Origin: Microbaculum sp051390635
GTDB taxonomy: Bacteria > Pseudomonadota > Alphaproteobacteria > Rhizobiales > Tepidamorphaceae
DNA: 64,000 nucleotides
NCBI RefSeq assembly: GCF_051390635.1
Contig: NZ_JBPODT010000003.1
Location: forward strand, 248,001-312,000
Direction: 5' to 3'
Part shown: positions 50,697-59,664 of the stretch, in pieces
Numbering within the stretch: position 1 is the stretch's first letter
Layout: each line of letters opens with the position of its first letter
Program-made: the position numbers and the translations under genes
Notes under the pieces: generated by a model
Database searches by the model: none
Seen by the model: the letters and a program-made list of their open reading frames with translations, nothing else
Told to the model about the DNA's origin: nothing

Positions 50697-52567
50697 GGTT
50701 CGGGCAGGGCCAGGATGATGCGTGCACCGGACTCCACATCGTCTTCAAACACGAGCGTGCCGCCATGGGCCGTCGCGATTGACCGACAAATCGACAGTCC
50801 GAGTCCGAGGCCATCGGGCCTTGACGTCACGAACGGCTTGAAGGCGTCGACCGCCACTTCTTTCGTAAGGCCCGGCCCTCGGTCGGACACCACCAACTGA
50901 CGCGTACCGTCGGAGATTACGCGGGTCTCGAAGAGGACATGGCGTTGCGCAGGCGGCAGTTCCTTCATCGAGTCCGCCGCGTTGAGTAATAGGTTGAGGA
51001 CAACCTGCTGAAGTTGCGTAAAGTTGCCCAAGATCGGGACGGGCCCCTTGCCGCGCCGGAATTCGACATCCGTACGCCGTGCGACCAACTCGCTGTGCAA
51101 CAAATTGAGCGTCTCGGAGACGACCTCGTTCAGGTCGATCCGCTCCAACTCCACCTCGCCTTCCTTCATTAAGCGCCTGAGCTGGACGATTATGCTGGCC
51201 GCTCGCCGATCGTCGTCGGCAATATCGGAGAGGATTTCCGAGATCTCGGCGAGGTCAGGGATTTCCGAACTGAGCAAACGCGAGCCCGCCTCGGCGTTTG
51301 CCAGGATCGCGGTCAGCGGCTGGTTGAGTTCGTGGGCAATGGCGCCGGAAAGCTGGCCGAGCTGCGAGCTTCGCGCCGCATGGGCGAGCGCAAGCCGACC
51401 TGCTTCCAGCTCCTGCGCTGCTCGCTTCCGCCGTCGCATCTGAACGACGAGGGCGGCGATCGTGATCGACTGGAGCAGCAACACCGTCACGGCAAGGGCA
51501 ATCTCGCGCCGGTATCGCTGCCATGCGGGCGTTGTGTAGAACAGGCGCACCGTGTCCGCCGGGACAAGGTCCGTGTTGATATCAAAGCGGGCGAGTTGCG
51601 GCCAGTTGACCACATTGGTGGCCGGCGCCTTGGCAATCGGCAGCCTGGTACGGCCCCCGTCCTCTATTGCGGCAAGCGCCTCGTCGGCCAGAATCCTGCC
51701 GATGTCGGGGAAGGTCGTGACATGGCCGCCTGTGACGCCGGCTTGTAGAAAGGTGCTATGAAACCCGTAGGTGGGCGCGCCGGAGGCCGCGGCGATTGCC
51801 CATGCGGCGTCCCTCGGAAGCATTGCCCGGCCGGTGGCGTCCTGGAGGATTGTCAGGATGAGCAGGATGGTATCGCTATCGTAGTCGCGCGCCGCGTCCA
51901 CGTAGCCGGCAAGCGGCAGGTCCGAGATATGGGACACCAGGAGGCCGGCAAACCGGGTCCCGAGTGCGTTTCGTGCCCGCTCGGCGAGATCGCGGTCGAA
52001 GTTCGCAGTGCCGGACATCACGACGATCTGGCGTGCCTCTGGCTGCAGTTTCATCGCGAATTCCACAATCTGGGCCATGTCGTAGGCCCTGTAGACGCCG
52101 CCCACGTCGGGCGGCAGATCCGCGTAATTGATCTTGTCCCCGGCGATTCCGGTGAACAGGATCGGGGCGCCCGGCGCCAGGTGATCCCGGTTATCTAGCG
52201 CGAAGGACAGGGCCTTGGGCCCGACGGCCAGAACGGCGTCGAAGGTCATGCCCGAGAAATTGTCTTCCAGCAGGCGCAGGAAAGGCGCCGACTGCGGATT
52301 TCCGGGAAACCGCGCGCTGTCGAGATAGACGCTGTAGATCTCGCGTTCCGTCGGCAGCGCTTCGGCTAGCCTTTCCTCGATCCCCTTCGCAATCTCAATA
52401 TTCGCAATGAGCGAACTGTGATGCTCAAAGATGACAAGAAACCGGCGCGGGGACGTATCGGCGTGAACTCCGGCGACTGAATAGGCAAGTAGCGTTGTCA
52501 GGATTGGTCCAAACAGGAAACACCAGATTTTAGAACGCCGCCGTATCAATGTAGGCCCTCGGTCCAA
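50693..52567 (-). CDS. Sensor histidine kinase with periplasmic ABC-substrate-binding-like domain
   Basis: About 624 residues. A signal/first membrane helix (FLFGPILTTLLAYSVAG) precedes a periplasmic ABC-sub-bind-type domain (about 40-345; ISDLPLAGYVDAARDYDSDT). A second membrane helix follows (IALAVTVLLLQSITIAALVV), then a kinase core with the His in SGAIAHELNQPLTAILANAE, N-box VVLNLLLNAADSM, SDRGPGL and GLGLGLSICRSIA. This type is paired with LuxR regulators in alcohol-oxidation and other loci, but here it faces sulfatase genes. The start is uncertain: only TTG codons (52567 or 52549) fit. Confidence 0.9.
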   Translation of the reverse strand: MDRGPTLIRRRSKIWCFLFGPILTTLLAYSVAGVHADTSPRRFLVIFEHHSSLIANIEIAKGIEERLAEALPTEREIYSVYLDSARFPGNPQSAPFLRLLEDNFSGMTFDAVLAVGPKALSFALDNRDHLAPGAPILFTGIAGDKINYADLPPDVGGVYRAYDMAQIVEFAMKLQPEARQIVVMSGTANFDRDLAERARNALGTRFAGLLVSHISDLPLAGYVDAARDYDSDTILLILTILQDATGRAMLPRDAAWAIAAASGAPTYGFHSTFLQAGVTGGHVTTFPDIGRILADEALAAIEDGGRTRLPIAKAPATNVVNWPQLARFDINTDLVPADTVRLFYTTPAWQRYRREIALAVTVLLLQSITIAALVVQMRRRKRAAQELEAGRLALAHAARSSQLGQLSGAIAHELNQPLTAILANAEAGSRLLSSEIPDLAEISEILSDIADDDRRAASIIVQLRRLMKEGEVELERIDLNEVVSETLNLLHSELVARRTDVEFRRGKGPVPILGNFTQLQQVVLNLLLNAADSMKELPPAQRHVLFETRVISDGTRQLVVSDRGPGLTKEVAVDAFKPFVTSRPDGLGLGLSICRSIATAHGGTLVFEDDVESGARIILALPEP

Positions 52568-52712
52568 TTATGCCGCCTAACCCAAGTCCGTAACATACGC
52601 CTAGTGAGTGGCAAGGGTCTGCTCTGTCGGCTGGCGTGGCCTCGGCGCAGGAGTTCAGGCCGACTGACGAGACCCAAAGGGCGCCCGCAGGCGCCAGTTT
52701 CGGGAGGACTCG

Positions 52713-53306
52713 ATGAGTTTCCTTAATGGTGTCTTGAATCGCGCCGCCGCTGTCGCTGTCGCATTGGTATGGGTCATACCTTTCACCGCGCCGGCAGCGA
52801 TCGGTTGTGGCTTTCATGCTCCCCTCGATGCGCAGCTTGAAAGCATGTACCCGGGCTCCTTCCCGGTGGCTGTGGCGTTGCGCAAAGCCGCGGACAGCGG
52901 TGTCATCGATGCCGCAGCCCTGGAGGCGCCGCGCACGCCTGCCGCCCTCTTCCTCGAAACGACGCCGCGCCTGCAGCGGTTCAAGAAGGCCCTCGCCGCG
53001 TCCCCGGCGGCCTCCGAACTGCCGTCGAGCTTCTCTCTCGGCTACGTGGAGAGTCGCTTGTGGACCCGGATCTCCGATTCCGACGGCGAGATCAGCATCG
53101 AAATCCATACCAACGGCCCGGCCCCAGGAGAGGCGGTTGTACTGACCGGCGAGCCGGTCGTGGCGGACCTGCTCGCCGGCAGGCTGTCGGTCGACCGCGC
53201 GCTGGCCGACGGCATGATCCTCATCGACGGAAACGAGAGCGAAAAGTCGGCCATCCGCCATGCTCTGAATACGACGTCCACGGTTAACAGAATCAGTAGT
53301 CGGTAG
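52713..53306 (+). CDS. Exported hypothetical protein, first gene of the sulfatase set, 197 aa
   Basis: Signal peptide in the first 30 residues (AVAVALVWVIPFTAPAAIG). The mature part has a single domain with helices around EAPRTPAALFLETTPRLQRF and a C-terminal end LTGEPVVADLLAGRLSVDRA. The last part resembles, in pattern, the ends of SCP2/alkylsulfatase C-terminal-like domains (a weak eye match). It is the first rightward gene after the divergent sensor kinase, behind CGGGAGGA, and is followed after 45 bases by the alkylsulfatase. No function known. Confidence 0.7.
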   Translation: MSFLNGVLNRAAAVAVALVWVIPFTAPAAIGCGFHAPLDAQLESMYPGSFPVAVALRKAADSGVIDAAALEAPRTPAALFLETTPRLQRFKKALAASPAASELPSSFSLGYVESRLWTRISDSDGEISIEIHTNGPAPGEAVVLTGEPVVADLLAGRLSVDRALADGMILIDGNESEKSAIRHALNTTSTVNRISSR

Positions 53307-53351
53307 ATCAATTCCAAATTGATGCTCCCGTTGTTCACGGAGGAATATGTA

Positions 53352-55337
53352 ATGAAAATGAAGCTACTAGTCCCTGCCACAATCCTGGCCATCGGTTTCG
53401 GCCAGCCGGTCATGGCGCAGGACGCGGCGAAACCTGCCAGTGAAGCGACCAAGGCGGCTAACGCGGCGGTGCTCAAGGAATTGCCGTTTAACAACAAGCA
53501 GGCCTTTGAGGACTCCGCGCGTGGTTTCATTGCCCCGCTGGAGAACAACGGCGTGGTCAAGAATGCCAAGGGCGATATCGTCTGGGATCTGCCCAAGTTC
53601 GATTTTCTTAAGGGTGACAAGCCGGCGCCGGATACGGTCAATCCCAGCCTCTGGCGCCAAGCCCAGATCATGGAGCACTACACGGGCCTGTTCGAGGTAA
53701 CGGAAGGCATCTACCAGGTACGCGGCCTCGACATCTCCAATATCACTTTCATCGAAGCCCCGGGCGGCGTGATCGTGATGGATCCGCTGGTTTCCGCCGA
53801 GGTCGCCAAGGCGGGCCTGGACCTCTACCGCAAGCATCGCGGCGACAAATCGGTCGTGGCGGTGATCTTCTCCCATTCGCATATCGACCACTACGGCGGC
53901 GTCAAAGGTGTGGTGAGCCAAGAGGAGATCGATTCCGGCAAGGTCAAGATCTACGCGCCCGAGGGTTTCACCGAGGCGGCGCTCAACGAAAACGTGATCG
54001 GCGGCAACCGCCAGTCGCGCCTCAGCGGCTACCAGTACAGCCAGTTGGTGGAGCCCGGCCCTACCGGCAGTGTGACCAGCGGTCTGGGCCTGATCAACTC
54101 CAGGGGAACCATCACCTTTGCCGTGCCGACCAACGTAATAACGGAACCCGTTCAGAAGGAGACCATCGGTGGTCTGGAATTCGAGTTCATGCTCGCCCCG
54201 GACACCGAGGCGCCGGCGGAAATGTTCTTCTACATCCCCTCGATGAAGGCTTTGTCCACTGCCGAGGACGCGGTCCACACCCAGCACAACGTCTACAGCC
54301 TGCGCGGCGCCAAGGTCCGCAGCGCCTATAACTGGGCCAAGTACCTGAGGGAGGCCAACGACCGTTGGGGAGGCGAAGCCGAGGTTCTGTATGCGCCGCA
54401 CCACTGGCCGATCTGGGGCAAGGAGCGGATCAGCGAGCACCTGACCAGACAATCCGCCGCCTACAAGTACATCAACGACCAGTCGATCCGTCTTGCGAAC
54501 TCGGGCTACGACATGGTCGAGGCCGCCGAGATGATCAAGCTGCCCGAGGCGCTACAGTCCGAATGGGGACTGCGCGGCTACTACGGCACCACCAACCACA
54601 ACGTGAAGGCAGCCATCGACAAGCAGTTCGGCTGGTACAACGGCAACCCCGCCACCCTGCATCCGCTGCCACGGGTCGATGCCGCCAAGAAGTACGTCGA
54701 CTACATGGGCGGCGCCGACGCGATCGTCGAGAAGGCCAAGGCGGACTTCGACAAGGGCGATTACCGCTGGGTGATGCAGGTGCTGATGCAGGTGGTCTAT
54801 GCCGACCCGTCTAACATGGAGGCCCGCAACCTCATGGCGGATGCCAGCGAGCAGCTCGGCTACCAGTCCGAGGCGGGCACCTGGCGCGGCTGGTACATGA
54901 GCGCCGCCAAGGACCTGCGCGAAGGCGTCAAACCCATGGCGGTCGCAGTCTTCGCCAGCCCCGACACGGTCTCCGCCATGCCGATCGAGATGTTCTTCGA
55001 CTACCTGTCGATTCGTCTCGACGGTCCCAGGGCTGAGGGCAAGACCATCAAGCTTAACCTCGACTTGCCGGACACCAAGGAGAAATACCTGCTGGTGGTC
55101 GAGTACGGCGTCCTCCAGTACCACAAGGATCAGCAAGCCGACGAAGCTGATGCCAGCCTCACCCTTGATCGGGCAACCTTGAACGAGATCATCGGTGGAA
55201 AGTTGAAAGTCGAGCAAGGCGTTACCAGCGGCAAGATCAAGCTCGACGGCGAGCCAAAGAAATTCGAAGAGTTCGTCGGGCTCCTGGACACTTTTGATCC
55301 CTGGTATCAAGTGGTTATGCCGATCGGCACGAAATGA
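53352..55337 (+). CDS. Secreted alkylsulfatase (SdsA1/metallo-beta-lactamase fold)
   Basis: A 661-residue enzyme predicted to release sulfate from alkyl sulfate esters such as sulfated fatty alcohols. The signal peptide (LLVPATILAIGFGQPVMA) sends it to the periplasm or outside. The zinc-binding MBL motif is HSHIDH at residues 175-180 (in IFSHSHIDHYGGV). The region from about 400 to 530 is the family's dimerisation domain (Alkyl_sulf_dimr), and the last 120 residues are the SCP2-like Alkyl_sulf_C domain that binds the aliphatic chain. Length and order match SdsA1. The ATG at 53352 follows GGAGGA. Confidence 0.95.
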   Translation: MKMKLLVPATILAIGFGQPVMAQDAAKPASEATKAANAAVLKELPFNNKQAFEDSARGFIAPLENNGVVKNAKGDIVWDLPKFDFLKGDKPAPDTVNPSLWRQAQIMEHYTGLFEVTEGIYQVRGLDISNITFIEAPGGVIVMDPLVSAEVAKAGLDLYRKHRGDKSVVAVIFSHSHIDHYGGVKGVVSQEEIDSGKVKIYAPEGFTEAALNENVIGGNRQSRLSGYQYSQLVEPGPTGSVTSGLGLINSRGTITFAVPTNVITEPVQKETIGGLEFEFMLAPDTEAPAEMFFYIPSMKALSTAEDAVHTQHNVYSLRGAKVRSAYNWAKYLREANDRWGGEAEVLYAPHHWPIWGKERISEHLTRQSAAYKYINDQSIRLANSGYDMVEAAEMIKLPEALQSEWGLRGYYGTTNHNVKAAIDKQFGWYNGNPATLHPLPRVDAAKKYVDYMGGADAIVEKAKADFDKGDYRWVMQVLMQVVYADPSNMEARNLMADASEQLGYQSEAGTWRGWYMSAAKDLREGVKPMAVAVFASPDTVSAMPIEMFFDYLSIRLDGPRAEGKTIKLNLDLPDTKEKYLLVVEYGVLQYHKDQQADEADASLTLDRATLNEIIGGKLKVEQGVTSGKIKLDGEPKKFEEFVGLLDTFDPWYQVVMPIGTK

Positions 55338-55344
55338 TGAAGTT

Positions 55345-55376
55345 GGAAGACCGGCGCTCTTTGGTGCCGGTCTTCC
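55345..55376 (+). terminator. Hairpin after the alkylsulfatase gene
   Basis: An 11-bp perfect stem (GGAAGACCGGC and GCCGGTCTTCC) with a 10-nt loop begins 7 bases after the stop. No T run follows, so it may be an attenuator or stabiliser that sets the alkylsulfatase apart from the genes downstream. Confidence 0.5.
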
Positions 55377-55449
55377 GGTCACGAGGAAAAGAAGAAGACA
55401 CCATTTCAGGGTCACTTCATCTGTCGAGTCCATTCGGGAGGTATCGAAA

Positions 55450-55749
55450 ATGAGACTGAAACGCTGCTTGACCTGGGCCGTCGCCATAACGGCAGCCCTG
55501 TTGCTCGAACCGACCCCGCAATCACCTGTCGGCGTGCAGAAAGCACAAGCAAAAGTCGGTCATCCGCTGACGCCGGTCAGCGTTGCCGGCGTGTCCCGGC
55601 GGACAGCGCGTCGTACTACACGCCGCGTCGCCTATCGAAACTCGATCGCCGGCTGCTCCCCGTACCGCGCCTACTACAATTGCGGCGGCGTCTACTACGC
55701 CCCGACCGTGCAGGACGGCGTCACCGTATATGTCGTCGTCAATCCATAA
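55450..55749 (+). CDS. Small exported hypothetical protein, 99 aa
   Basis: The N-terminal signal peptide is LKRCLTWAVAITAALLLEP. The mature part is very basic in the middle (VSRRTARRTTRRVAYR) and ends with a Tyr/Cys region (CSPYRAYYNCGGVYYAPTVQ and DGVTVYVVV). Such small Arg/Tyr-rich exported proteins are common in alphaproteobacteria but not characterised. GGGAGG precedes the ATG. It lies between the two sulfatase genes. Confidence 0.65.
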   Translation: MRLKRCLTWAVAITAALLLEPTPQSPVGVQKAQAKVGHPLTPVSVAGVSRRTARRTTRRVAYRNSIAGCSPYRAYYNCGGVYYAPTVQDGVTVYVVVNP

Positions 55750-55768
55750 ACATGGCCGGAGAACGTAG

Positions 55769-56191
55769 ATGACCAATCCCAGAAACGGCACTTGGCTATT
55801 TGTCCTTGCCCTGACATTCGCGCTTTTCGTGCTGCCCCAGCCCGGCCGGACACAGGGCGTTCTGGAGGACTGCGAAGCGCAAATCGAAGAGTATTGCTCA
55901 GCGGTCACGCCGGGCAACGGTCGGCTTATCTCGTGCCTGTACGCGCATGAAGATCATCTCGACGAGACTTGCGCCAATACCATCTCCGACATCGGCGACA
56001 TCATGGATCATGTCTTCGCGACCATTCGCGATGCGATGGCGACCTGCGCGCCCGATATTGAGAAGCAATGCCCGAATACCGAGTTCGGCGGGGGCCGCAT
56101 CATGACCTGTCTGCAGGAGAAATCCGCCGACATCACTCCCGAATGCCGGGCGATCGTCGACAAGTTTGCGGAGGAGTTGGCGCAAGAATAG
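55769..56191 (+). CDS. Exported cysteine-rich repeat protein (GLG1-type repeats), 140 aa
   Basis: The signal peptide is LFVLALTFALFVLPQPGRTQ. Two repeats of the Cys-rich GLG1/FGFR-like family (PF00839 type) follow: C..QIEEYCSAVTPGNGRLISCL and then C..DIEKQCPNTEFGGGRIMTCL, each with the C-x7-C-x11-CL spacing. In bacteria these repeats occur in small periplasmic proteins of unknown role and often close to sulfatase genes. The cysteines suggest disulfide-linked folding in the periplasm. It starts 19 bases after the previous gene. Confidence 0.8.
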   Translation: MTNPRNGTWLFVLALTFALFVLPQPGRTQGVLEDCEAQIEEYCSAVTPGNGRLISCLYAHEDHLDETCANTISDIGDIMDHVFATIRDAMATCAPDIEKQCPNTEFGGGRIMTCLQEKSADITPECRAIVDKFAEELAQE

Positions 56192-56275
56192 GCAGCCCAA
56201 ACTGAAGGGCTGTTAGTCCACCAGGAAAAATTCTTTTGCACCAGAGTTAGCCAACCGAAGATAGGGAGACTGGAA

Positions 56276-57934
56276 ATGACAGATGTCAGAGTTCGTTCAT
56301 CCCGGGCGCGAACGCGTTTCGGCGCCGTTCTGGCGTCGTCGGCCCTGGCGGCCGCAATTACTCTCAGTGGTGTCGCCGTCGTGGCCGCACAGAATGCCAA
56401 AAAGCCCAACATCGTTTTCATCATGGGCGACGATATCGGCATGTGGAACATCAGTGCCTATCATCGCGGCCTAATGGCAGGGCGGACGCCCAATATCGAC
56501 AAGCTCGCCGCGGAAGGGGCGATCTTCACCGACTACTATGCCGAGGCGAGCTGCACCGCCGGACGCGCCAACTTCATCACCGGCGAGTTGCCGATCCGGA
56601 CCGGCCTGACAACGGTCGGGCAGGCGGGCGCCACGATCGGCATGCCGGACAAGGCTCCGACAATCGCAACCGCCCTGAAAGAACTCGGCTACGCGACCGG
56701 CCAGTTCGGAAAGAACCATCTCGGCGACCGGAACGAGTTCCTGCCGACCGTCCACGGTTTCGACGAGTTCTGGGGGTATCTCTACCATCTTGATGCCATG
56801 GAAGATCCCTGGCATCCGAACTACCCGAAGGACCTTCTGGACAAGGTCGGGCCGCGCAACCTTCTGCACACATTCGCGACCGACAAGGATGACCCGACCG
56901 TCGATCCGCGCTGGGGCAAGGTTGGCAAGCAGCGCATCATCGACGAGGGGCCGCTGCCGCCGCATCCGGTCGAAGGCGTCAAGTACAACATGGAAACGGT
57001 CGACAACGTCATCCGCGACCATGCCTTCGACTTCATGGACAAGGCCCAGAAAGACGGCAAGCCGTTCTTCGTCTGGCTCAATCCCACCCGGATGCACGTG
57101 ATCACCCATCTCTCGCCGGAATACGAGAAGATGCGGAACGCGAACAACGGCTGGTCCATCCAGGAAGCCGGTATGGCGCAGTTCGACGACATCATCGGCG
57201 ACGTCATGAACAAGCTCGAAGAGATGGGCATCGCCGACAACACGATCATCGCAGTGACCACGGACAACGGTGCGGAAGGCTTCTCTTGGCCCGACGGCGG
57301 CACGACGCCGTTCAAGGGCTGGAAGGGCATGGGCTCCGAAGGCGGCTTCCGCGTTCCGCTTGTTCTGCGCTGGCCGGGCAAAGTCGAGAAGGGGCAGGTC
57401 ATCAACGGCGTCATGTCCGGCCTCGACTGGTTCCCGACCTTCGCCGCCGCCGCCGGCTACGACGGCGACATCGCCGAGGACCTGCAAAAGGGCAAGTCCC
57501 TGAACGGCAAGGAGTACAAGGTTTACCTGGACGGCTACAACCAGATGGACATGCTGACAAAGGGCGAGAAGTCGGCGCGTAACGAGTTGTGGTACTTCAC
57601 CGAATCTACTCTGGCCTCGGCCCGGATCGGAGATTTCAAGTACGTCTTCATCGATCAGCCCGACGGCTGGTTCGGTCCGAAGGTGCCTCTCGATTGGCCG
57701 GGGATCTACAACCTGCGTCTCGACCCGTTCGAAAAGATGAATGTCGGCGATTCTCTCTTCGCCGCGAACTGGTGGGCCTTCGAGTTCTGGCGGTTCGTCT
57801 TCATCCAGCAGGAGGTCGCGAAGCTGGCCAAGTCGGCGGTAGACTATCCGCCGATGCAGCCGGGCGCGAGTTTCAACCTGTCCGCCGTCAAGGCTCAGGT
57901 CGAAAAGGCCATGCAGAGCCGGACCGGGAACTGA
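56276..57934 (+). CDS. Exported arylsulfatase (formylglycine-dependent, type I sulfatase)
   Basis: A 552-residue enzyme predicted to split sulfate from aryl or sugar sulfate esters. The signal peptide covers about the first 38 residues. Metal-binding GDDIG (51-55) and the sulfatase signature CTAGRA (Cys93, Ala95, Arg97 of the C-x-A/P-x-R type) are present; the Cys would be turned into formylglycine by a maturase not found in this window. TTDNGAEGFSWPDGGTTPFK is the second metal-binding block. The Ala in place of Pro in the signature is tolerated in many bacterial sulfatases. It ends the sulfatase set, with a hairpin after it. Confidence 0.93.
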   Translation: MTDVRVRSSRARTRFGAVLASSALAAAITLSGVAVVAAQNAKKPNIVFIMGDDIGMWNISAYHRGLMAGRTPNIDKLAAEGAIFTDYYAEASCTAGRANFITGELPIRTGLTTVGQAGATIGMPDKAPTIATALKELGYATGQFGKNHLGDRNEFLPTVHGFDEFWGYLYHLDAMEDPWHPNYPKDLLDKVGPRNLLHTFATDKDDPTVDPRWGKVGKQRIIDEGPLPPHPVEGVKYNMETVDNVIRDHAFDFMDKAQKDGKPFFVWLNPTRMHVITHLSPEYEKMRNANNGWSIQEAGMAQFDDIIGDVMNKLEEMGIADNTIIAVTTDNGAEGFSWPDGGTTPFKGWKGMGSEGGFRVPLVLRWPGKVEKGQVINGVMSGLDWFPTFAAAAGYDGDIAEDLQKGKSLNGKEYKVYLDGYNQMDMLTKGEKSARNELWYFTESTLASARIGDFKYVFIDQPDGWFGPKVPLDWPGIYNLRLDPFEKMNVGDSLFAANWWAFEFWRFVFIQQEVAKLAKSAVDYPPMQPGASFNLSAVKAQVEKAMQSRTGN

Positions 57935-57943
57935 CGACGTAAT

Positions 57944-57977
57944 ACGGTTCGCCCCACCTGAGCGCGGGGCGAACCGT
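57944..57977 (+). terminator. Hairpin after the arylsulfatase gene
   Basis: A 12-bp perfect stem (ACGGTTCGCCCC and GGGGCGAACCGT) with a 10-nt loop, 10 bases after the stop. There is no clear T run. As the last structure of the sulfatase transcript it is a likely terminator, possibly Rho-assisted. Confidence 0.6.
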
Positions 57978-58198
57978 CTCACCGAGTACCAATGAAACAG
58001 AGGGGCAAAGCCTTGCGGAAATTGTCCCTTGTTTCGGCGATTGTGACAGGCGCTATTCCGGCTGCGCTCGTCGCGAAGCGAACGCTCCGAATTCGCGGGT
58101 GGTCCGTCGAGCGACCTGTCGGTTCGGCTTAGACGTACTGTTGCAGTATTCTGGTCGTGCGCGACTAGACGAGTCGCAAGCCACCGACACGAACTGCC

Positions 58199-59563
58199 AT
58201 GTACGAGCCCGATGAAAGGGATGAACTGATTACCCGCGTACAAGCGGGTGAGTTGACGCCGAATGAAGCTGAGGCCGAGGCGGAACGCCGAGGGTTGAAA
58301 CCCCTCCGGGACGATCCGGACCCGAGTGACTTCGATCCGATGAACGAGCCGAATTGGACGCTCCCAATGGCGGTCGCATGGATTGCCTATCGGACGCCGG
58401 AGGCGGTGCGGGAATGGTGGGACGATTATCGCACCAGGTGCTGGGACTGGCGCGAACTGGGACCGCGCAATAGTGCCGACGGCCCGGCATACACCGGCTT
58501 CTATCTGGAGCCTCGCGAACGCGCGAATCTCGACAGCCTCCACTTCGAGGAAATGCTCGGCCGGGATGTCGAAGAAGACGACGAGTCTCTGGTGATGTCG
58601 GTCTCCGCGGCGATCAAAGACCTGAAGGTCACACTAGGGATTCCCTCACTGCCGGCGACCGGCGTCAACGCCTCGACGGGTATACGAGAACGAATTCCTG
58701 CGGAACTCTGGCAGGACCTCGATTTCACCGTCGTCAACAAGCGCGACATAGTGCGGACCGTGAATGAGGAAGGCCGAGGCTACGTCCGCTATGACCATGT
58801 CACTGTGCCGCGCGACGCAATGTGGCAGCTCTGGGGACCACGTTCAGCCCAAGGGAAGCCTGAACTGCCGCCCCTGATGAAGCCGGAGGGCGCCGGGTAC
58901 ATGCCGCTCTCCTGCGCGGCGCAGTGGATCGCGACCGAGGGCGGAACCGTCGATTTCGATCCGGAGGATCCGGATAGGTGGAAACCGGCGTTCGACACGC
59001 TTATCGACCATATCGCCTCGGGAGAGGTCGCGATCAGCGGAGAGCCCGGTGAGGAGGGCGGCATGCGGGAGCGGATCGACGGAACCGCATTCGCCGGCTG
59101 CGAGGTCGACTATCCCTTCTCGGACGACGTCCACGAACTGTACTTGAGCGGGCGCTTCTACATCCGGTCATATCCTTATCTTGACGAGGAGCATTGGCGC
59201 GGCGGGTTCGACGATGCCTACGGAAACCGATCGGGCTGGAAGTGGCGCCGGCTGATGGTTCAGAAATCCGACGTTGCTCGGATTTGGCCTTTCGGAGCTG
59301 TTGAACGCGCGGCATCCGATGCAGCGAACTACCGAACGGGCGCCCCTGGTAAGCCATCGTCGATGCATCTAGCCGAAGCCGAGTTCACGAGGCGCTGTGA
59401 GCGCGGCGAAGTAGCCGAAACCGTGACACGGGAATCGGAGCATCTGGCGAGCTGGCTCAAACAGGTCCATCCGGACGCGCCGCCGCTGACGGCCAAGACG
59501 ATCAAGAACAGAATTGCCGCTCCCTATCGCGAGTACCGACGAGCGAAGAACACCCGAAATTAA
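58199..59563 (+). CDS. Hypothetical protein of the integrative element, 454 aa
   Basis: Soluble, acidic protein without signal peptide. Two related blocks can be seen: WTLPMAVAWIAYRTPEAVRE (about residues 53-72) and YMPLSCAAQWIATEGGTVDF (about 235-254), each an A..WIA helix in a similar setting, so the protein probably contains an internal duplication. The C-terminal part (about 400-450; MHLAEAEFTRRCERGEVAET, then TAKTIKNRIAAPYRE) looks like a DNA-binding helical end found in mobile-element proteins of alphaproteobacteria. The function is unknown. It begins 265 bases after the arylsulfatase gene and precedes the HTH-recombinase set. Confidence 0.75.
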   Translation: MYEPDERDELITRVQAGELTPNEAEAEAERRGLKPLRDDPDPSDFDPMNEPNWTLPMAVAWIAYRTPEAVREWWDDYRTRCWDWRELGPRNSADGPAYTGFYLEPRERANLDSLHFEEMLGRDVEEDDESLVMSVSAAIKDLKVTLGIPSLPATGVNASTGIRERIPAELWQDLDFTVVNKRDIVRTVNEEGRGYVRYDHVTVPRDAMWQLWGPRSAQGKPELPPLMKPEGAGYMPLSCAAQWIATEGGTVDFDPEDPDRWKPAFDTLIDHIASGEVAISGEPGEEGGMRERIDGTAFAGCEVDYPFSDDVHELYLSGRFYIRSYPYLDEEHWRGGFDDAYGNRSGWKWRRLMVQKSDVARIWPFGAVERAASDAANYRTGAPGKPSSMHLAEAEFTRRCERGEVAETVTRESEHLASWLKQVHPDAPPLTAKTIKNRIAAPYREYRRAKNTRN

Positions 59564-59664
59564 AGTATCGGGCGAATATCGGGCGTCTTTTTCGGGCGTC
59601 ACGAGTCGAACATTTCATTTCCCGACAGCGCCGGACATGTCCGGCACATGACGCGGAGAATGAA

